NCBI RefSeq assembly: GCF_029784135.1
Contig: NC_073745.1
Span: 237,555,664-237,619,663 of the forward strand
DNA: 64,000 nt
Direction: 5' to 3'
DNA from: Toxorhynchites rutilus septentrionalis
Taxonomy: Eukaryota; Arthropoda; Insecta; Diptera; Culicidae
Each line of letters begins with the position of its first letter. Position 1 is the first letter of the stretch. Below are positions 43,501 to 54,368 of this stretch, in pieces. The notes under the pieces were generated by a model that had not been told where the DNA came from, searched no databases, and worked only from the letters and a program-made list of their open reading frames with translations. The translations under genes were made by a program, and so were the position numbers.

Positions 43501-46500
43501 TAAAACTTCTCCATAAATCACTAATTTGTAGCACTTACCATTTTCAAGTAAAAACATTTAAAAAAAAAGTGGTCAAAAATATTTGGCCCGTTCTATATGT
43601 TAGTCTAGATAAATTTTCGGAAAACTAAATATGCCAAGTTACTTAATTAGGTAAGGTCTACACGCCCAGAAAGTTTCATTAAGTTCTGAGAGGGTCATGC
43701 CAATCACATAGACGAGTTGGCGCGAAATCCGTCTATTATAAAGTAGTTTACCAGTACTCGTTGCCGTTCCTCCGAAACCTCCGAAACCAGCCGTGGTCGA
43801 TGCTGGGGCTGCACCGAAACCACCAAACGCTGAGGTGCCGGTCGGAGCGGTGGACGTTCCAAAGCCAAATGCTGGAGCTGACGTGGCTGTGTTGGTTCCA
43901 AATCCAAACGCCGAGGTTGAAGCTGGTGCCACCGCTGCAGTAGTGGCCCCAAAACCCCCAAATGGGCTACTGGTAGCTGTACCCGTACCAAACAATGTCG
44001 GAGCCGCTGAACTAGTTGCGGTTGCCCCAAACGCTGGTGTCGAGGATTGTGCCCCGAACGAGAAGTTACCAAATGCGGCTGGTGAAAACGAAACGAAAAC
44101 AGCGACGGTCAATCCAGGTGCCAAACGAGCGTAGCTTAAATTCACTTCGGGATTGCATTGTGCATGTGTGATTATCGCACCCAAGTCGTCCGTACACGCC
44201 TCCAGGACTTCGCGAAGAACGGTGTCATAAAACAAATGGTTTAACTGTGCATGCTCAAGCAGCGGTTGAAGTGCATGTTATACTTATAATTCGATTATGG
44301 GATTCTGCTGCCATAAACATCTTCGTAAATCAGGGCAGGTATAGTCGGTTCTCGGTAGGAAGCACCAAGTTACGGAGCGTGCCATTGGGATTATTAGCAG
44401 CAGACAACAACGGTTCACATGTTATCCTGGTGGTTTTGTTTGATAATGCGCTTAGTTATATGAACTAATGGATAGCAAGATATTAAAAGTGTTGACGTGA
44501 TGGCGAAAAAATCAATGTATAAATCACAATTGTTGTTTTCACAATGCTGTTTTCTTTACAAAAATCCTGTAGAAATCTATTTGTGCGAACAGGTATACCA
44601 AAACAAACATACCGTTTTCTCGGCCAACCATGACAGACACCCACCAGACACAAACTGGGTGTTATAATACACGCGGTACAAAAGAAAACCATACATGATA
44701 GATTTATTATAATTGGATTAAAATCAGCGCATCAAAACGAAATCAGAAACAAAATAAGCTCGCGTATATTCCAGCGCTTCGTTCTCAATCAATGCACAGG
44801 CTGTGCACGACACGAAGTACTCCTAGGCATGGGTATTTTGATATTCCACTATAAGGTTACACATGTGAATAGATCAGTCTGCGAAAGTATCGAAGAGTGA
44901 ACGCACATACGGCTGCTCTTGGTCGGTCGCGCGTTCCAACAAATGTATCTCAACCAGTAAGACTCGTAAGACTCAAACTTCAAGCTTTCCCCAAGAGTAA
45001 CCAGAATCCACATTCTGGTCCAGCAACAAACAAAGCTATTTTGAAGACATCGGGAGGATCACCTTATAACAATTTTCATATATAGCTTGAGAACCCTGGT
45101 GGAAAAATAGCTGTGATGGAATATAGTGCATCGCCCGTACGAGTTGTGGAATACATCTAACTGGTAATTGACCTCCAGCGTTGTGTGATAGTCGTGACCG
45201 TGTGACTAATTGAGTTATAGTGTAGAAAAAATTATTTTAATCTACCCTTATGGAACTTTAACGAACTTTGGGAAAATTGATACAATGGACTCTTCTTCTT
45301 AACCCCTTCCCGTATTATTTAATACGTCACACATCAAGTGATCTCACTACTCTGCTGAGTGTTCTAGCGCCCTATGTTATGCAAATACCCAAGAGTGAAA
45401 CTCGATGTTGTACGGGAAAGGGTTAAGTATAGGGCAAAGCGAGTGGTTTTGTGGCGGAGTGATCAACGGCTGAACGCACATATCATGATGTGCGCTTTAT
45501 GACGAAGAATAACTCGGAATTGGACTGGTACACTCGTAATTTATAACTTACCATTCAAACATAACACGTATTTTGGTAACGGAATCTCAACGAAGGTGGG
45601 TATACCATCTACCAGAGCTGCGGCAACACATACGAGCTGGGTACATTGTGATGGGGCAGAAACGGGTGATTGGCTGGTGGCCGATCAACGAAAGAATGTG
45701 CAGACTGAGGATGCGAGGCCACTTCTTCAATATCAACATTATTAACGTCCACAGCCCTCATCACTAGAGCACCAATGACGATAAGGAAGAATTCTACGTG
45801 TAGCTAAAGCGTGAATACGATCGCTGCCCAAAACATGACATCAAAATTGTCATCGGTGATTTGAACCCTCAGGTCGGCCAAGAGGAGGAGTTCAGACCGG
45901 TAATTGGAAGGTTCAGCGCCCATCAGAGAACCAACGAAAATGGCTTAAGGCTTATCGACTTCGCTGCCTCCAAGAATATGGCCATACGTAGCACCTTCTT
46001 CCAGTACAGCCTCCAATACCGTTACACCTGAAGATCACCACAGCAAACAGAAACACAAATTGACCACGTTTTTATCGACGGTCGGTACTTCTCGGATATC
46101 ATCGACGTCAGAACCTATCGTGGCGCTAACATCGATTCAGACCACTACCTGGTGATGGTCAAACTACGTTCTAAACTGTCATTCGTCAATAACATAAGAC
46201 ATCAGCGCTTACCACGGTACCACCTACGACAACCACAGGAGCCGAACGTTACTGCAACATACTCGCAGCGTCTTGAAGCTGCGTTACCGGGGTGGACGAA
46301 CTGGATGCTGCTCCCCTCGACGAATGCTGAAACACCCTAAAAGCAGCAATTAGCAGCACAGCAGAGACCGTCATCGGGTATGAACAACGAGGCCCGTGAA
46401 AACTTGTAGAGTGTATGCACCGGTTAATAGTCAGGATCTGGGACACAGAACATCTGCCGGAGGAGCGGAAGGACGGGGTAATCTGCCCCATATATAAAAA

Positions 46501-49500
46501 AGTTAACACAATCCAGCTTTGTGGTAACTATCGTGCCATCAGAATCCTGAATGATGCCTAAAAAATTTCTGTCTCAGATCATCTTCCGCCGTCTATCGCC
46601 AATAGTTAGTAGATTTGTGGGAAGTTAACAGGCCGGATTCATGCCCGGATGCTCGACGACGGACCAGTCTTTTACACTGCGGTAGATCCTCCAAAAGTTC
46701 CGCGAGTATCAGGTCTCTACGCACCACATCTTCGTTGACTTCAAGGCCGCATATGATACAATCGTCCGACGACAGCTATGGAGGATCATGGACGAACACG
46801 GCTTTCCCCGAAAGCTGACAAGACTGATTCAGGCAACGATGGACGATGTGCGGTGCAGTGTGTGAATCTCAGGTGAGCTGTCGGAATTATTTGATACTCA
46901 CAGAGGACTTCGACAAGGCGATGGACTGTCCTGTCTGCTCTCCAACGTGGTGCTGGAAGGTGTTTTGCGGAGAGCGGGCTTCAACATACGGGCACGAATT
47001 TAAACAAATCTAGTCAGATTATCTACTTCGCCGACGACTTGGACATAATCGGAAGAACAAATGCGACGGTAGCCTACTTGTATACCCGACTAAAACACGA
47101 AGCAGGGCTGATTGGGCTTGGGATCAATGTGTCTAAGACTAAATTCATGCTAGCAGGAGGAACTGATCGCAACAGAGTTCTTCTTGGTAGTAGTGTTGTG
47201 ATCGACGGCGACGAGCTCGAGGTCGTAGAGGAATTTGTCTACCTTGGCTAGTTGATAACAACTGACAACAACAGCCTACGTGAAATTCGCAGACGCATAG
47301 TCAATGGAAATCGTGCCTACTATGGGCTCCGCAAATCCTTGAGGTCCAACAAACTCCGACCCCGTACGAAGTGTACCATGTACAAATCACTAATGCGACC
47401 GGTTGTTCTCTTTGGGCACGAAGCATGGACGATTCTCGAAGAAGACTCACAAGCTTGGTGTTTTCGAACACCGAGTGCTCAGAACAATATACGGTGGTGT
47501 ACGGGAAAACGGAGTATGGAACCAAGAACTGGCGCAACTCTACGGCGGACCCAGCATCCGGAAAGTCGCCAAGGCTGGACGAGTGCGATGGGCAGGGCAT
47601 GTTGCTAGATTGCTGGACAGCAGCCCTGCAAAGATGGTGTTCGCATCGAATTCGGTAGGATCAAGGAGAGGAGCCCAACGAGCGAGGTGATTGGACCAGA
47701 TGGAGCAGGACTTGGCAAGAATCGGTGCAGCCGGGAGTTGGAGAACTGCAGCCATGGATCGTGTTTATTGGCGAAAAGTTGTGAATCAGATCTAATCTCT
47801 GAATGGGATGTTGAATCAATGTAAATAAATCAATAAATATCAACGAAGTGCCAACATAGCAAAATAGCACAAGTAACAAACATGGAGAAAACAGGAAACC
47901 CTCCGGGGACGCTGGTGCCATTAAGGAGACATACGATTGATACCCTAGGTTAAATGGTCGGAGATCAAATGCAATGGAGATCAATTGTTGGCTAGCGCCA
48001 ACAAATATCTCGTCTTTACAGGTAAATCCCATTCGGGAATATCAGCACAACCACAGCAGGCGAAGCTGGTGGTTTGCCTCCTATACCACTGAAATGCTAT
48101 GCTATGCGTCTGTCGGCCCAATTCCAGGTCCAGAGAGAACGACTGCAGATTCTTGTCGGCATAATCCTGTCCTGGATGGCTATGGATAGTGGGCACCGTG
48201 CATTGCCTTCTAATTGTAACCTGAAATCGTCTACACTGTCAGCAGATTACTACCCTTGTGCCATGTGCAGAGCACTGTATTCTCTGTCTGTGGTGCAGAA
48301 CAGCCTGGTGTGTTTTTTTTTTGTGTGGTAGTGTAATTCTCTCCAGTGCCGATTGAGGATGGTGTATTCTGGTCTTTCAGAATGTTTGGAGTTTTGTTCC
48401 ATTTGACTACTGCATAACTTAAAATCAGCAGCAGAGGAACAACGAATGTGTTGATCACGCGTTCCTTGTTCCTAACGGTCAGGAAAGTCACAGAAAAACA
48501 CAGTTCACTCGATTCAAAAACATGTCTCTCAGCTCCGTCTATTTGTCGGAGTGGCTTGTCTCAGTGAACTGTCGGAATCCAAGATATTTATAAGATTCGC
48601 TAGTGATCCCTTGGTCTAGTGGTTAACGTGACGCTCACCAAGGTGGGGAGTTCGAATCCCGTTCGGGTAAGAAATTCTATCATCAAATATCGTTTTGCTG
48701 GGTTGTGCAGGTCCAGTGGAACAGTATAGGCTGTGGTGGGATGAACAATAGGCGTTGTCAGTCTCCAAGAAAAGCTACAAAAACCCAGAAACAGCACCTC
48801 TAAGCAAATTGACGCCGCCAGAAGCGTATTTACCCAGTCCTGGTGTTACTCGGAACGTTAAACAGCAGTATCACGATGGTCCTAATAGTGGGATTGGTCG
48901 CAGGCCTTGCAAGTCGCACCATAAAAACACCAAGCAACGAACGATATACAAGGAGATCCGAACCGGACTAATCGAAATAGACTCAGGCGACAAAAACGGA
49001 CCACCGATTGGAAACTCGGGATGTGGAGTTGTCGATCTCTCAAGTACTCGTGTGCTTTCCAAAACTATTGAAGTACCACAAGTTTGAAATCGTATCGATG
49101 CAGGAAGTGTGTTAGAGAGGATCTACGGTACGTACGATTCGCGATTATCATACCAGAAATGCAGCAACACAAACGAGCTAGGTACAACTATCATTGTGAT
49201 ATGCAATATGCAGAAGCGTGCAAATGTGCAGATTGAGGATTGACATCAGCTTCATTAACGTGCACAGCCCTCACCTTGCAAGTCCCGATGATGACAAAGA
49301 CGAATTCTACGCGCAGCTGGAACGCAAATACAAACGCTGCCCAAAACACGGCATCAGATCATCATCGGAGATTTCAATGCTCATATCGGTAAAAGGAGTT
49401 GTAAAGAACTCGAACAGCTGCACCGTTCTCATGAAACGCGAAAGTTCTACCAGAAACTCAATACATTCTGAAAAGGTTTCACGCCACGAGCAGAAATGTG

Positions 49501-52500
49501 TCTGAATAATGGGAGTATCCTGACGAACGATCGTGAAGTGACCGGAAGATGTAAGCAGCATTTCGATGAACACATCAACGGCGTACAGGCAGAAGAACAA
49601 TATAACGAAGGGAGCGAATGCTTGATGTAGTAATTAATGAAGATGTTCATCGAAGGTCAGTCTAGTAATGATCAAATCTTCACGTGGCAAATTCTCCAAA
49701 AACTCTGTGAGAACAGAGTCCCTACGCGCCATCAGTTCATCGTCGTCATCGATGGTCTCTCTTGTCTGCTATCCAACATTGCGCTAAAGAGTGTTATGAG
49801 ACTAGAGGCGTTTAACTTAACGATCTTCAAAAGATCCAGTCAATTCATCTGCGACGCTGATAAAGTTGAAATTATTGGCAGAACATTTGAGACTGTACAT
49901 GAACGTTACCCCAGACTTAAGCACGAAGCAAAGAGAGTTGGACTGAGAATCAGTGCATCTAATAGATAACAGAACCGAATACATGCTGGCTTCCGGATCT
50001 GAGCACGAAAAGGGCCGATTAGGCAGTAGTGTAGTGATCGACGACGATTCATCGTAACGTGTGACAATTATACCAGCCGCGATATTCGGAGACGCATTAT
50101 AAATGAGAGTCACGCCTACTATGATGAGCTAGAGCTTGGATAGACTGTACACTTCGTGGTCGCTCTCCATTATTGACCTGAACCAGCGAAATTGTACAAA
50201 GAACGCACTGAATGTCGCTTGGGAGCAACAAATTCATTGTTTCGGTGATTCAAGCTTTAAATAGTCAATAACGACGCCGGCCACGTCCTTACAGTCACCA
50301 GAGGAAGGGAAGGAATGTTAGTATGATATTCGCCACCCGATAGCCAGAGGGGTCACCTCTATAGCGTGGTTCCCTAGCGATTATCATGGAAGGGATAGTT
50401 GTTAGGATTCACTGTGGTAAGTGATGTGATTATGTGAACGCGAATTATTGAGTACTCGAAGAAAATCTTATGCCACAATATGCGGTGGAGAATATCTTTA
50501 GGCAACCTGAGCAGGAAAACCTTTAAAAATAATCGGACCGTCTATATACTTTATTCATGTTCGCGCGTATTTTTATCGAACATAGTTATTTTAAGGGAAC
50601 TTAAAAAGGTAACCGTGGAAACTCCTCCAAAACCAATCGGATCGATGTTATTTTCCACTATTCCACATGCTTACTCTTCACCGAACTCCAATCGACAGCA
50701 TGTTTTTAGGGAAACCTATGAAGGTAACCAGGGAAACTCCGCTAAAGCCGACCAATCGGTCCAACGATGTACGATATGGTTCCATTTTGGTTAGATTTGT
50801 TGCACATCTGTGCGAAGTGGGAGTCGCGCCTACTATGATCTCCACAAACATTTGAGATCAAACAGACTTAGCAATCGTGGGAACATTTCGTACAAAACAC
50901 GCATAAGACCGATAGCCCTCTGAATCATGGCATAAAACGAGGACAATACTCGAAGAGGACTTGTGAACACTCGGAGTCTTTGAACGACGCGTGTTAAGAA
51001 CCATCTTCAGCGGTGTGCATGAGGACGGTGTATGGAGGCGAAAGATGAACCACGAGCTCGCGCAACTCACCGGTGAACCTAGTATCCTGCAAGAGATCCA
51101 AGCTGGAAGGATACACTGGGCAGGACATGTTGCAAGATTGCCGCACAACTATCCTGCAAAACTGGTGTTCATCGGGAATACGATTGGTACGAGACGGCGA
51201 ATAGCGTAGCGAATAAGGTGGCTAGACCAAGTGGAACAGAACGTGGTGAGCACGGGTGACCGCGGAATTGGAGAGAGATAACCACAAATCGAGTTAATTG
51301 GAGGAACATAGTGAATCAGGTCATGTCGAGTCAAAATAAATAAATAAAAAAATAAAAATATGCACCGTGCCCTTGAGGTATCGTAGTGTGCGCTTGACCT
51401 CGCTTCAGGAAAAAAAATCGCACTAATGGTGCTGATCGTGAAGTTTCGTTACAGTCATCCGTCGATTTCCGTTTAGGAGAGCATATTGTTGCGTAAAACC
51501 GTGTAGATCGCATTTTGATCAAGGCTCCCGAAGGACTCTGAATACCCTTCTCGAACTCACAATATTGAAGTAGTCGAAAATCACAAATCATTTTTGTGTC
51601 CACACGTCTCGTAGCGTTGCGTTGGTGATGTTGGTTCCAATCAACGATATAAGTTTGCTCCCAACCGAACTAACTCACTAAATTACCAGAAAATCAACCC
51701 GTCCAGCGCATGCCTGAGGCCTTAAAACAGTATCAATCAGAGACATTGGGATAAATAACGCTTATTACGAACAAGTTTAACGCAATATTACTTTCGTTAA
51801 AAAGGCTATCCTTCATCCATTCCAGAGTCATGTATATCAAGTCCGGCCATAGATTCCTCAGCGACAAAGGCCAAATTGTATTTCCTGGCCCACCGACCCG
51901 TTCGGCCTTCTCATTCTCATACATAACACCACCTACGAGCACTGTTAGCACTACAACAGTTGCCTTGCCCGAAACACCGGATGTAGAGGATGAAACAAAC
52001 TTCATTGGTAAGTTCGAAAGATGTCGCAAATACACAATGTCTAATCCTTCAAAACCTTCCACAGATATGTGGCGTGGCAAAACCCAATCAAGCTCAGACA
52101 TGCTCTCAGATAAAATTCAGATGTTCTACATCTACATCACAGTCACGATTACGTCTGTTTTTATTCTAATACTACTACTAATATTTGGTTACATGTTATA
52201 TAAACGGTAATGAATAATGGAATTACTGTTACAAATGCAAACAGAATATGCCCTTTGCTTCATTGATTTCAGGAAAGGATTCCAAAACATAGACAATCAA
52301 CAAAATATCGAAAACACGAGAAGGCAAAGCATAAGGAGATCTCGCAGTCATTCCAGAAACTATTCCAAAGAACTTGAAGCATTGGACAATCCAGGGCTCA
52401 CACTCGTGCCATAAAGTAATTCATACTCTTTAATACATAATACAATGTAATGGAAAATTTTGTAAGCGACATTTTTTAATAAAGTTTTAGCATATTATGG

Positions 52501-53049
52501 GAAAAGATAATATACAGTAAAACTCCGTCTGAGACGAACCAGTCCAGGAGACTGAGTCTCAAAATAAAAAATTAAGAAAAAGGAGAACCCTGATTAACCA
52601 TGAAATAGAGTAAGTAGATAACCGCGGATAACGCAGAATACTAAAATGAGGTGCAACTCGGAAAAAGAAATAGCATAACTGTCGTATTCATCAGTAATCA
52701 GATAATGTGAGAGCCATGACAACACAAGCTAGCAAAAGCCTGCCACCCACCAACAAATTCCGGGAGGGTCCATCCAACAAACTCATCACACATTTTCGCC
52801 GTTCGCATTACAGACCCTATTGTACTCTCCCAGCTAATAAAATTGGTTTCTTTGAGACAATGATTAATTTTTTTTGTGAAATTAGCGTTCGCGGGTCATC
52901 TGCTCGCGGATAATCGGTGTTTCACTGTACTGCCAAAGCGTTTACCGCCATAACAAAAACATGGAAATAACCTGTATTCACTTACGTTTTGCTGGAGTAC
53001 TCGTAGAACCTAGCCCAGTACTGGACGTGTTTCCCAAATTGAAAGACAT
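40461..53049 (-). CDS. Nup54: Nucleoporin Nup54, 591 aa, four coding exons
   Basis: Exons 53049-52986, 44078-43752, 41909-40659 and 40594-40461 join in phase (1, 1, 1) to 1776 nt, close to the usual insect length. Nup54 is part of the Nup62-Nup58-Nup54 complex that fills the central channel of the nuclear pore and helps form the selective FG barrier. Residues 1-189 are an FG domain rich in GFGGFG and SxFG motifs between Ser/Thr/Ala spacers. A nine-Gln run follows at 190-198. The conserved alpha/beta region begins at AALSAEEAFAQSIFNVSIFG, with NPPVDITPSNYLC and MGVETIVALVLPEEDQLKEY. The C-terminal third is coiled-coil (YLDKVEKEIEQLKQRH and others), as expected for heterotrimer assembly. Introns are 8907, 1842 and 64 nt. 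Intron 1 hosts a complete gene on the other strand and intron 2 a foldback element. Confidence 0.95.
40659..41909 (-). CDS. Nup54: Nup54 exon 3
   Basis: Acceptor TTGTGATTTCAG, donor GTAATT. It carries the end of the FG domain, the Gln run, the alpha/beta region and most of the coiled coil. It is uninterrupted and has the strongest coding signal in the window. Confidence 0.95.
41963..43734. mobile_element. Foldback element with arms of about 500 bp in Nup54 intron 2
   Basis: The left arm (41963 to about 42455) and right arm (about 43227-43734) are inverted copies with scattered mismatches. Landmarks include GACGGATTTCG at the tips, ATTGGCATGACCCTCTCAG, AGTTTTCCGAAAATTTATCT and, innermost, the TTTCAATAAAAT-type sequence. 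ATTAT borders both ends (41958-41962 and 43735-43739), a likely 5-bp target duplication. About 770 bp of AT-rich interior has no transposase. The right end lies 12 nt from the exon 2 splice donor. Confidence 0.85.
43752..44078 (-). CDS. Nup54: Nup54 exon 2 (FG repeats)
   Basis: Acceptor TTTCGTTTTCACCAG, donor GTAAAC. It encodes repeated FGFGT, GFGAT and SAFGGFGA units with Ala/Thr/Ser spacers. The donor is followed after 12 nt by the foldback element. Confidence 0.92.
44079..45298. other. Nup54 intron 1, proximal part, nothing recognised
   Basis: No domain, repeat pair or splice-consistent exon found on either strand. Confidence 0.4.
45303..45422. mobile_element. TTAA-flanked MITE, 120 bp
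   Basis: CCCCTTCCCGTA and the inverted CCCTTTCCCGTA form the ends, with TTAA on both sides (45299-45302, 45423-45426). It has the same termini as the solitary end near 63293 and is close to those of 2001-5309. Probably mobilised by a piggyBac-type transposase. Confidence 0.75.
45560..47860 (+). mobile_element. RTE-type LINE, copy 1
   Basis: Order of remnants: an endonuclease block (INERMCRLRMRGHFFNINII then NVHSPH, near 45690-45765; HNLVIGDFN-like IVIGDLNPQVG near 45850; FIDGR..SDIIDV.TYRGA then NIDSDHYLV near 46075-46155); RT blocks (RIWDTEHLPEEWK-like near 46435; YFADDLDIIGRTNAT near 47023-47070); and the C-terminal RTIYGGVRENGVW, RVRWAGHVARLL and PAKMVFASN block to about 47800. The catalytic YFADD is intact, but several frameshifts and stops make it inactive. 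It ends with an AATAAATATCAACG tail. Confidence 0.75.
47861..48600. other. Nup54 intron 1 sequence between repeats
   Basis: Unassigned. A GC-richer stretch at 48000-48300 is open in several frames but shows no recognised domain. Confidence 0.35.
48606..48690 (+). mobile_element. tRNA-derived SINE head, second family
   Basis: GGTCTAGTGGTTAACG (A box) and GAGTTCGAATCCCG (B box) have tRNA spacing, but the acceptor stem does not pair well, so it is a SINE rather than a tRNA gene. The SINE body may extend to about 48790. Confidence 0.5.
49000..51350 (+). mobile_element. RTE-type LINE, copy 2, heavily decayed
   Basis: Same order of blocks as copy 1: endonuclease (MCRLRIDISFINVHSP near 49218; DDDKDEFYAQLERKYKRCPK), RT (the catalytic motif has decayed to CDADKVEIIGRTFET near 49850) and C-terminus (RTIFSGVHEDGVWRR, then AGRIHWAGHVARLPHNYP near 50990-51170). 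It ends near 51340 in an AATAAATAAAAAAATAAAAA tail. The 300-bp dispersed repeat at 50141-50430 is inserted in it. Confidence 0.7.
50141..50430 (+). repeat. 300-bp dispersed repeat, copy in the RTE element
   Basis: Inverse of 34025-34345. It splits the RT/C-terminal region of RTE copy 2, so it inserted after that LINE. Confidence 0.65.
51830..52007 (+). CDS. Nested gene exon 1
   Basis: MYIKSGHRFLSDKGQIVFPG... then a Thr/Ser-rich stretch, ending at donor GTAAGT. The start codon is provisional because a splice acceptor-like site ends at 51825. Confidence 0.6.
51830..52414 (+). CDS. Small single-pass membrane protein, 153 aa, nested in Nup54 intron 1
   Basis: Exons 51830-52007, 52065-52206 and 52273-52414 join in phase (1, 2) to 462 nt. 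The introns are 57 and 66 nt with GTAAGT/CCACAG and GTAATG/TTTCAG borders. Residues 1-78 are polar and Ser/Thr/Pro-rich. Residues 79-106 are a strong transmembrane helix (FYIYITVTITSVFILILLL onward). The tail (107-153) is basic, with RRQSIRRSRSHSR, so it is probably cytoplasmic. No signal peptide is visible. A possible acceptor (CATCCATTCCAG) just before the ATG suggests an upstream exon that could supply one. AATAAA follows at 52478. I do not recognise the family. It is transcribed against Nup54. Confidence 0.72.
52065..52206 (+). CDS. Nested gene exon 2 (transmembrane helix)
   Basis: Encodes DMWRGKTQSSSDML, the hydrophobic helix and LYK. If the 57-nt upstream intron were retained the frame would stay open, giving a form 19 residues longer. 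Confidence 0.7.
52273..52414 (+). CDS. Nested gene exon 3 (basic tail)
   Basis: Acceptor CATTGATTTCAG. Encodes KGFQNIDNQQNIENTRRQSI and a short acidic-to-neutral end (LEALDNPGLTLVP), stop TAA. Confidence 0.7.
52478..52483 (+). terminator. Poly(A) signal of the nested gene
   Basis: AATAAA 64 nt after the stop codon. Confidence 0.55.
52986..53049 (-). CDS. Nup54: Nup54 exon 1
   Basis: The ATG at 53049 opens MSFNLGNTSSTGLGSTSTPA, with donor GTAAGT. The split Pro codon joins exon 2 to give AKP-AFGNFSFGA, a typical Nup54 N-terminus. Exon 2 lies 8.9 kb away. Confidence 0.85.
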
Positions 53050-53507
53050 TCTCCACGCGTCAGTGTTGGATTAACGGTTTGCCAAATAATTCTGAAACGT
53101 AAAAGATGTAATAAACAGCTTAATTTGCTTTGCCGAAATGATTCGCTCTACGATACTTTAAAAATCTTTCTGCCCAACAAATGTCATTTCACTATAATCC
53201 ATATTTTGTAAACAAATAATCTGAACCCGACTAATAATAATTATTATAGATTCTTCAGTTGCGAGGGGAATAGAAAGGTGGGAACATTATCACCCGGGTC
53301 ATTACAACATTATCACCCGTGTGACGTCTTTAGAGAACCACTATTGAACTGACAGGAGCCAATATATCGAGTATCCCACTGACATTTTCCCTTTGTTTTC
53401 ACATGAATTGGGTATCCCACTGACAGTTCTGCTTGAGATTTTGCTAACGAACCTAGCATCAATCGTAGCACCCGGCTGATCATTATTCGTTTCGTTCCGT
53501 CAATATA

Positions 53508-53683
53508 AAGTGCGCTACACATACAACGTCCCGTCACCGTTCTGTCAACTATTCTCTTGAACTCGAAGTTGCCGTTGCTGGTGTATGTGAATGTGACCAT
53601 ACGATTTCCATGGAAGAATATTTGACATTTCATTCATTTACGTTGACTTTACGGAGACGGGACGTTGTATGTGCAGCACACTT
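53508..53683. mobile_element. MITE of 176 bp with 42-bp inverted ends
   Basis: AAGTGCGCTACACATACAAC and its inverse (with mismatches) extend through CGTCCCGTC to GTCAAC. It lies in the intergenic region upstream of Nup54, about 460 bp from its start codon. No target duplication could be fixed. Confidence 0.65.
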
Positions 53684-54356
53684 AAGGGTGCTCATACACT
53701 GTTTAACTGAAACCAAATATTAGCAAGCAAGGTGGCCTATACGTAGCGCACTTTGGGCCTAAGGTCAGAGCAACCGACCAAATGGCGAAGGAGTATCTGA
53801 GAAAAATGGACATTTTTATGCGAAAGCATCAGTCCAGGCCAAACGTGTCTGAGCAGCAAGCTATCCCAGAAGAAGCTACTGAAGGCGCTGGTGAAAAAAA
53901 TCTCTCAGCGAAGCGCGGACCTTTCTACACTTCCAGCGTACACATATCCTTCTACATAATTTGTAAATAGCAAGACTTTCATGATACAGACGTGCATACA
54001 GTAAGAAATGATTGGACAATAACTATTTTCATAAAATGTGTACCAACATTTAACCCATTGAACCAGGCTCTCGTCGAATCATAGGGGATAATAAAGAATC
54101 GCTATATTTCAAAATATCTCCTCTCCATTGGTTACTGCCGGCGAATATAGAATAATTCCTAATACACATCGACTCACTATGTCCGCCAAAACACATGCAG
54201 CGAGTAATTAATAATAACTTTAATCAAAAAATTATTCACTTGTTTTACTACCTTCACTGTTTGTGTTAAATTTCCTAAAAAATTTTGCAAAATATATTTT
54301 CTGTATAACATGGCATATATCACGTAACGTTTTTGCGTAATATGCATTTGAAAGCT
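53684..54356. other. Intergenic, nothing recognised
   Basis: No supported feature. The short frame at 53782-53967 has no recognised similarity. Confidence 0.35.
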
Positions 54357-54368
54357 CTTAATACTCGT

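Noticed and set aside
43639..44235. 198-codon minus-strand reading through the ends of Nup54 exon 2
   Set aside because: Only 43752-44078 is exon. The extensions cross clear donor and acceptor sites and enter the foldback and intron.
48606..48680. tRNA gene
   Set aside because: The ends of the cloverleaf do not pair into an acceptor stem. Called a SINE head.
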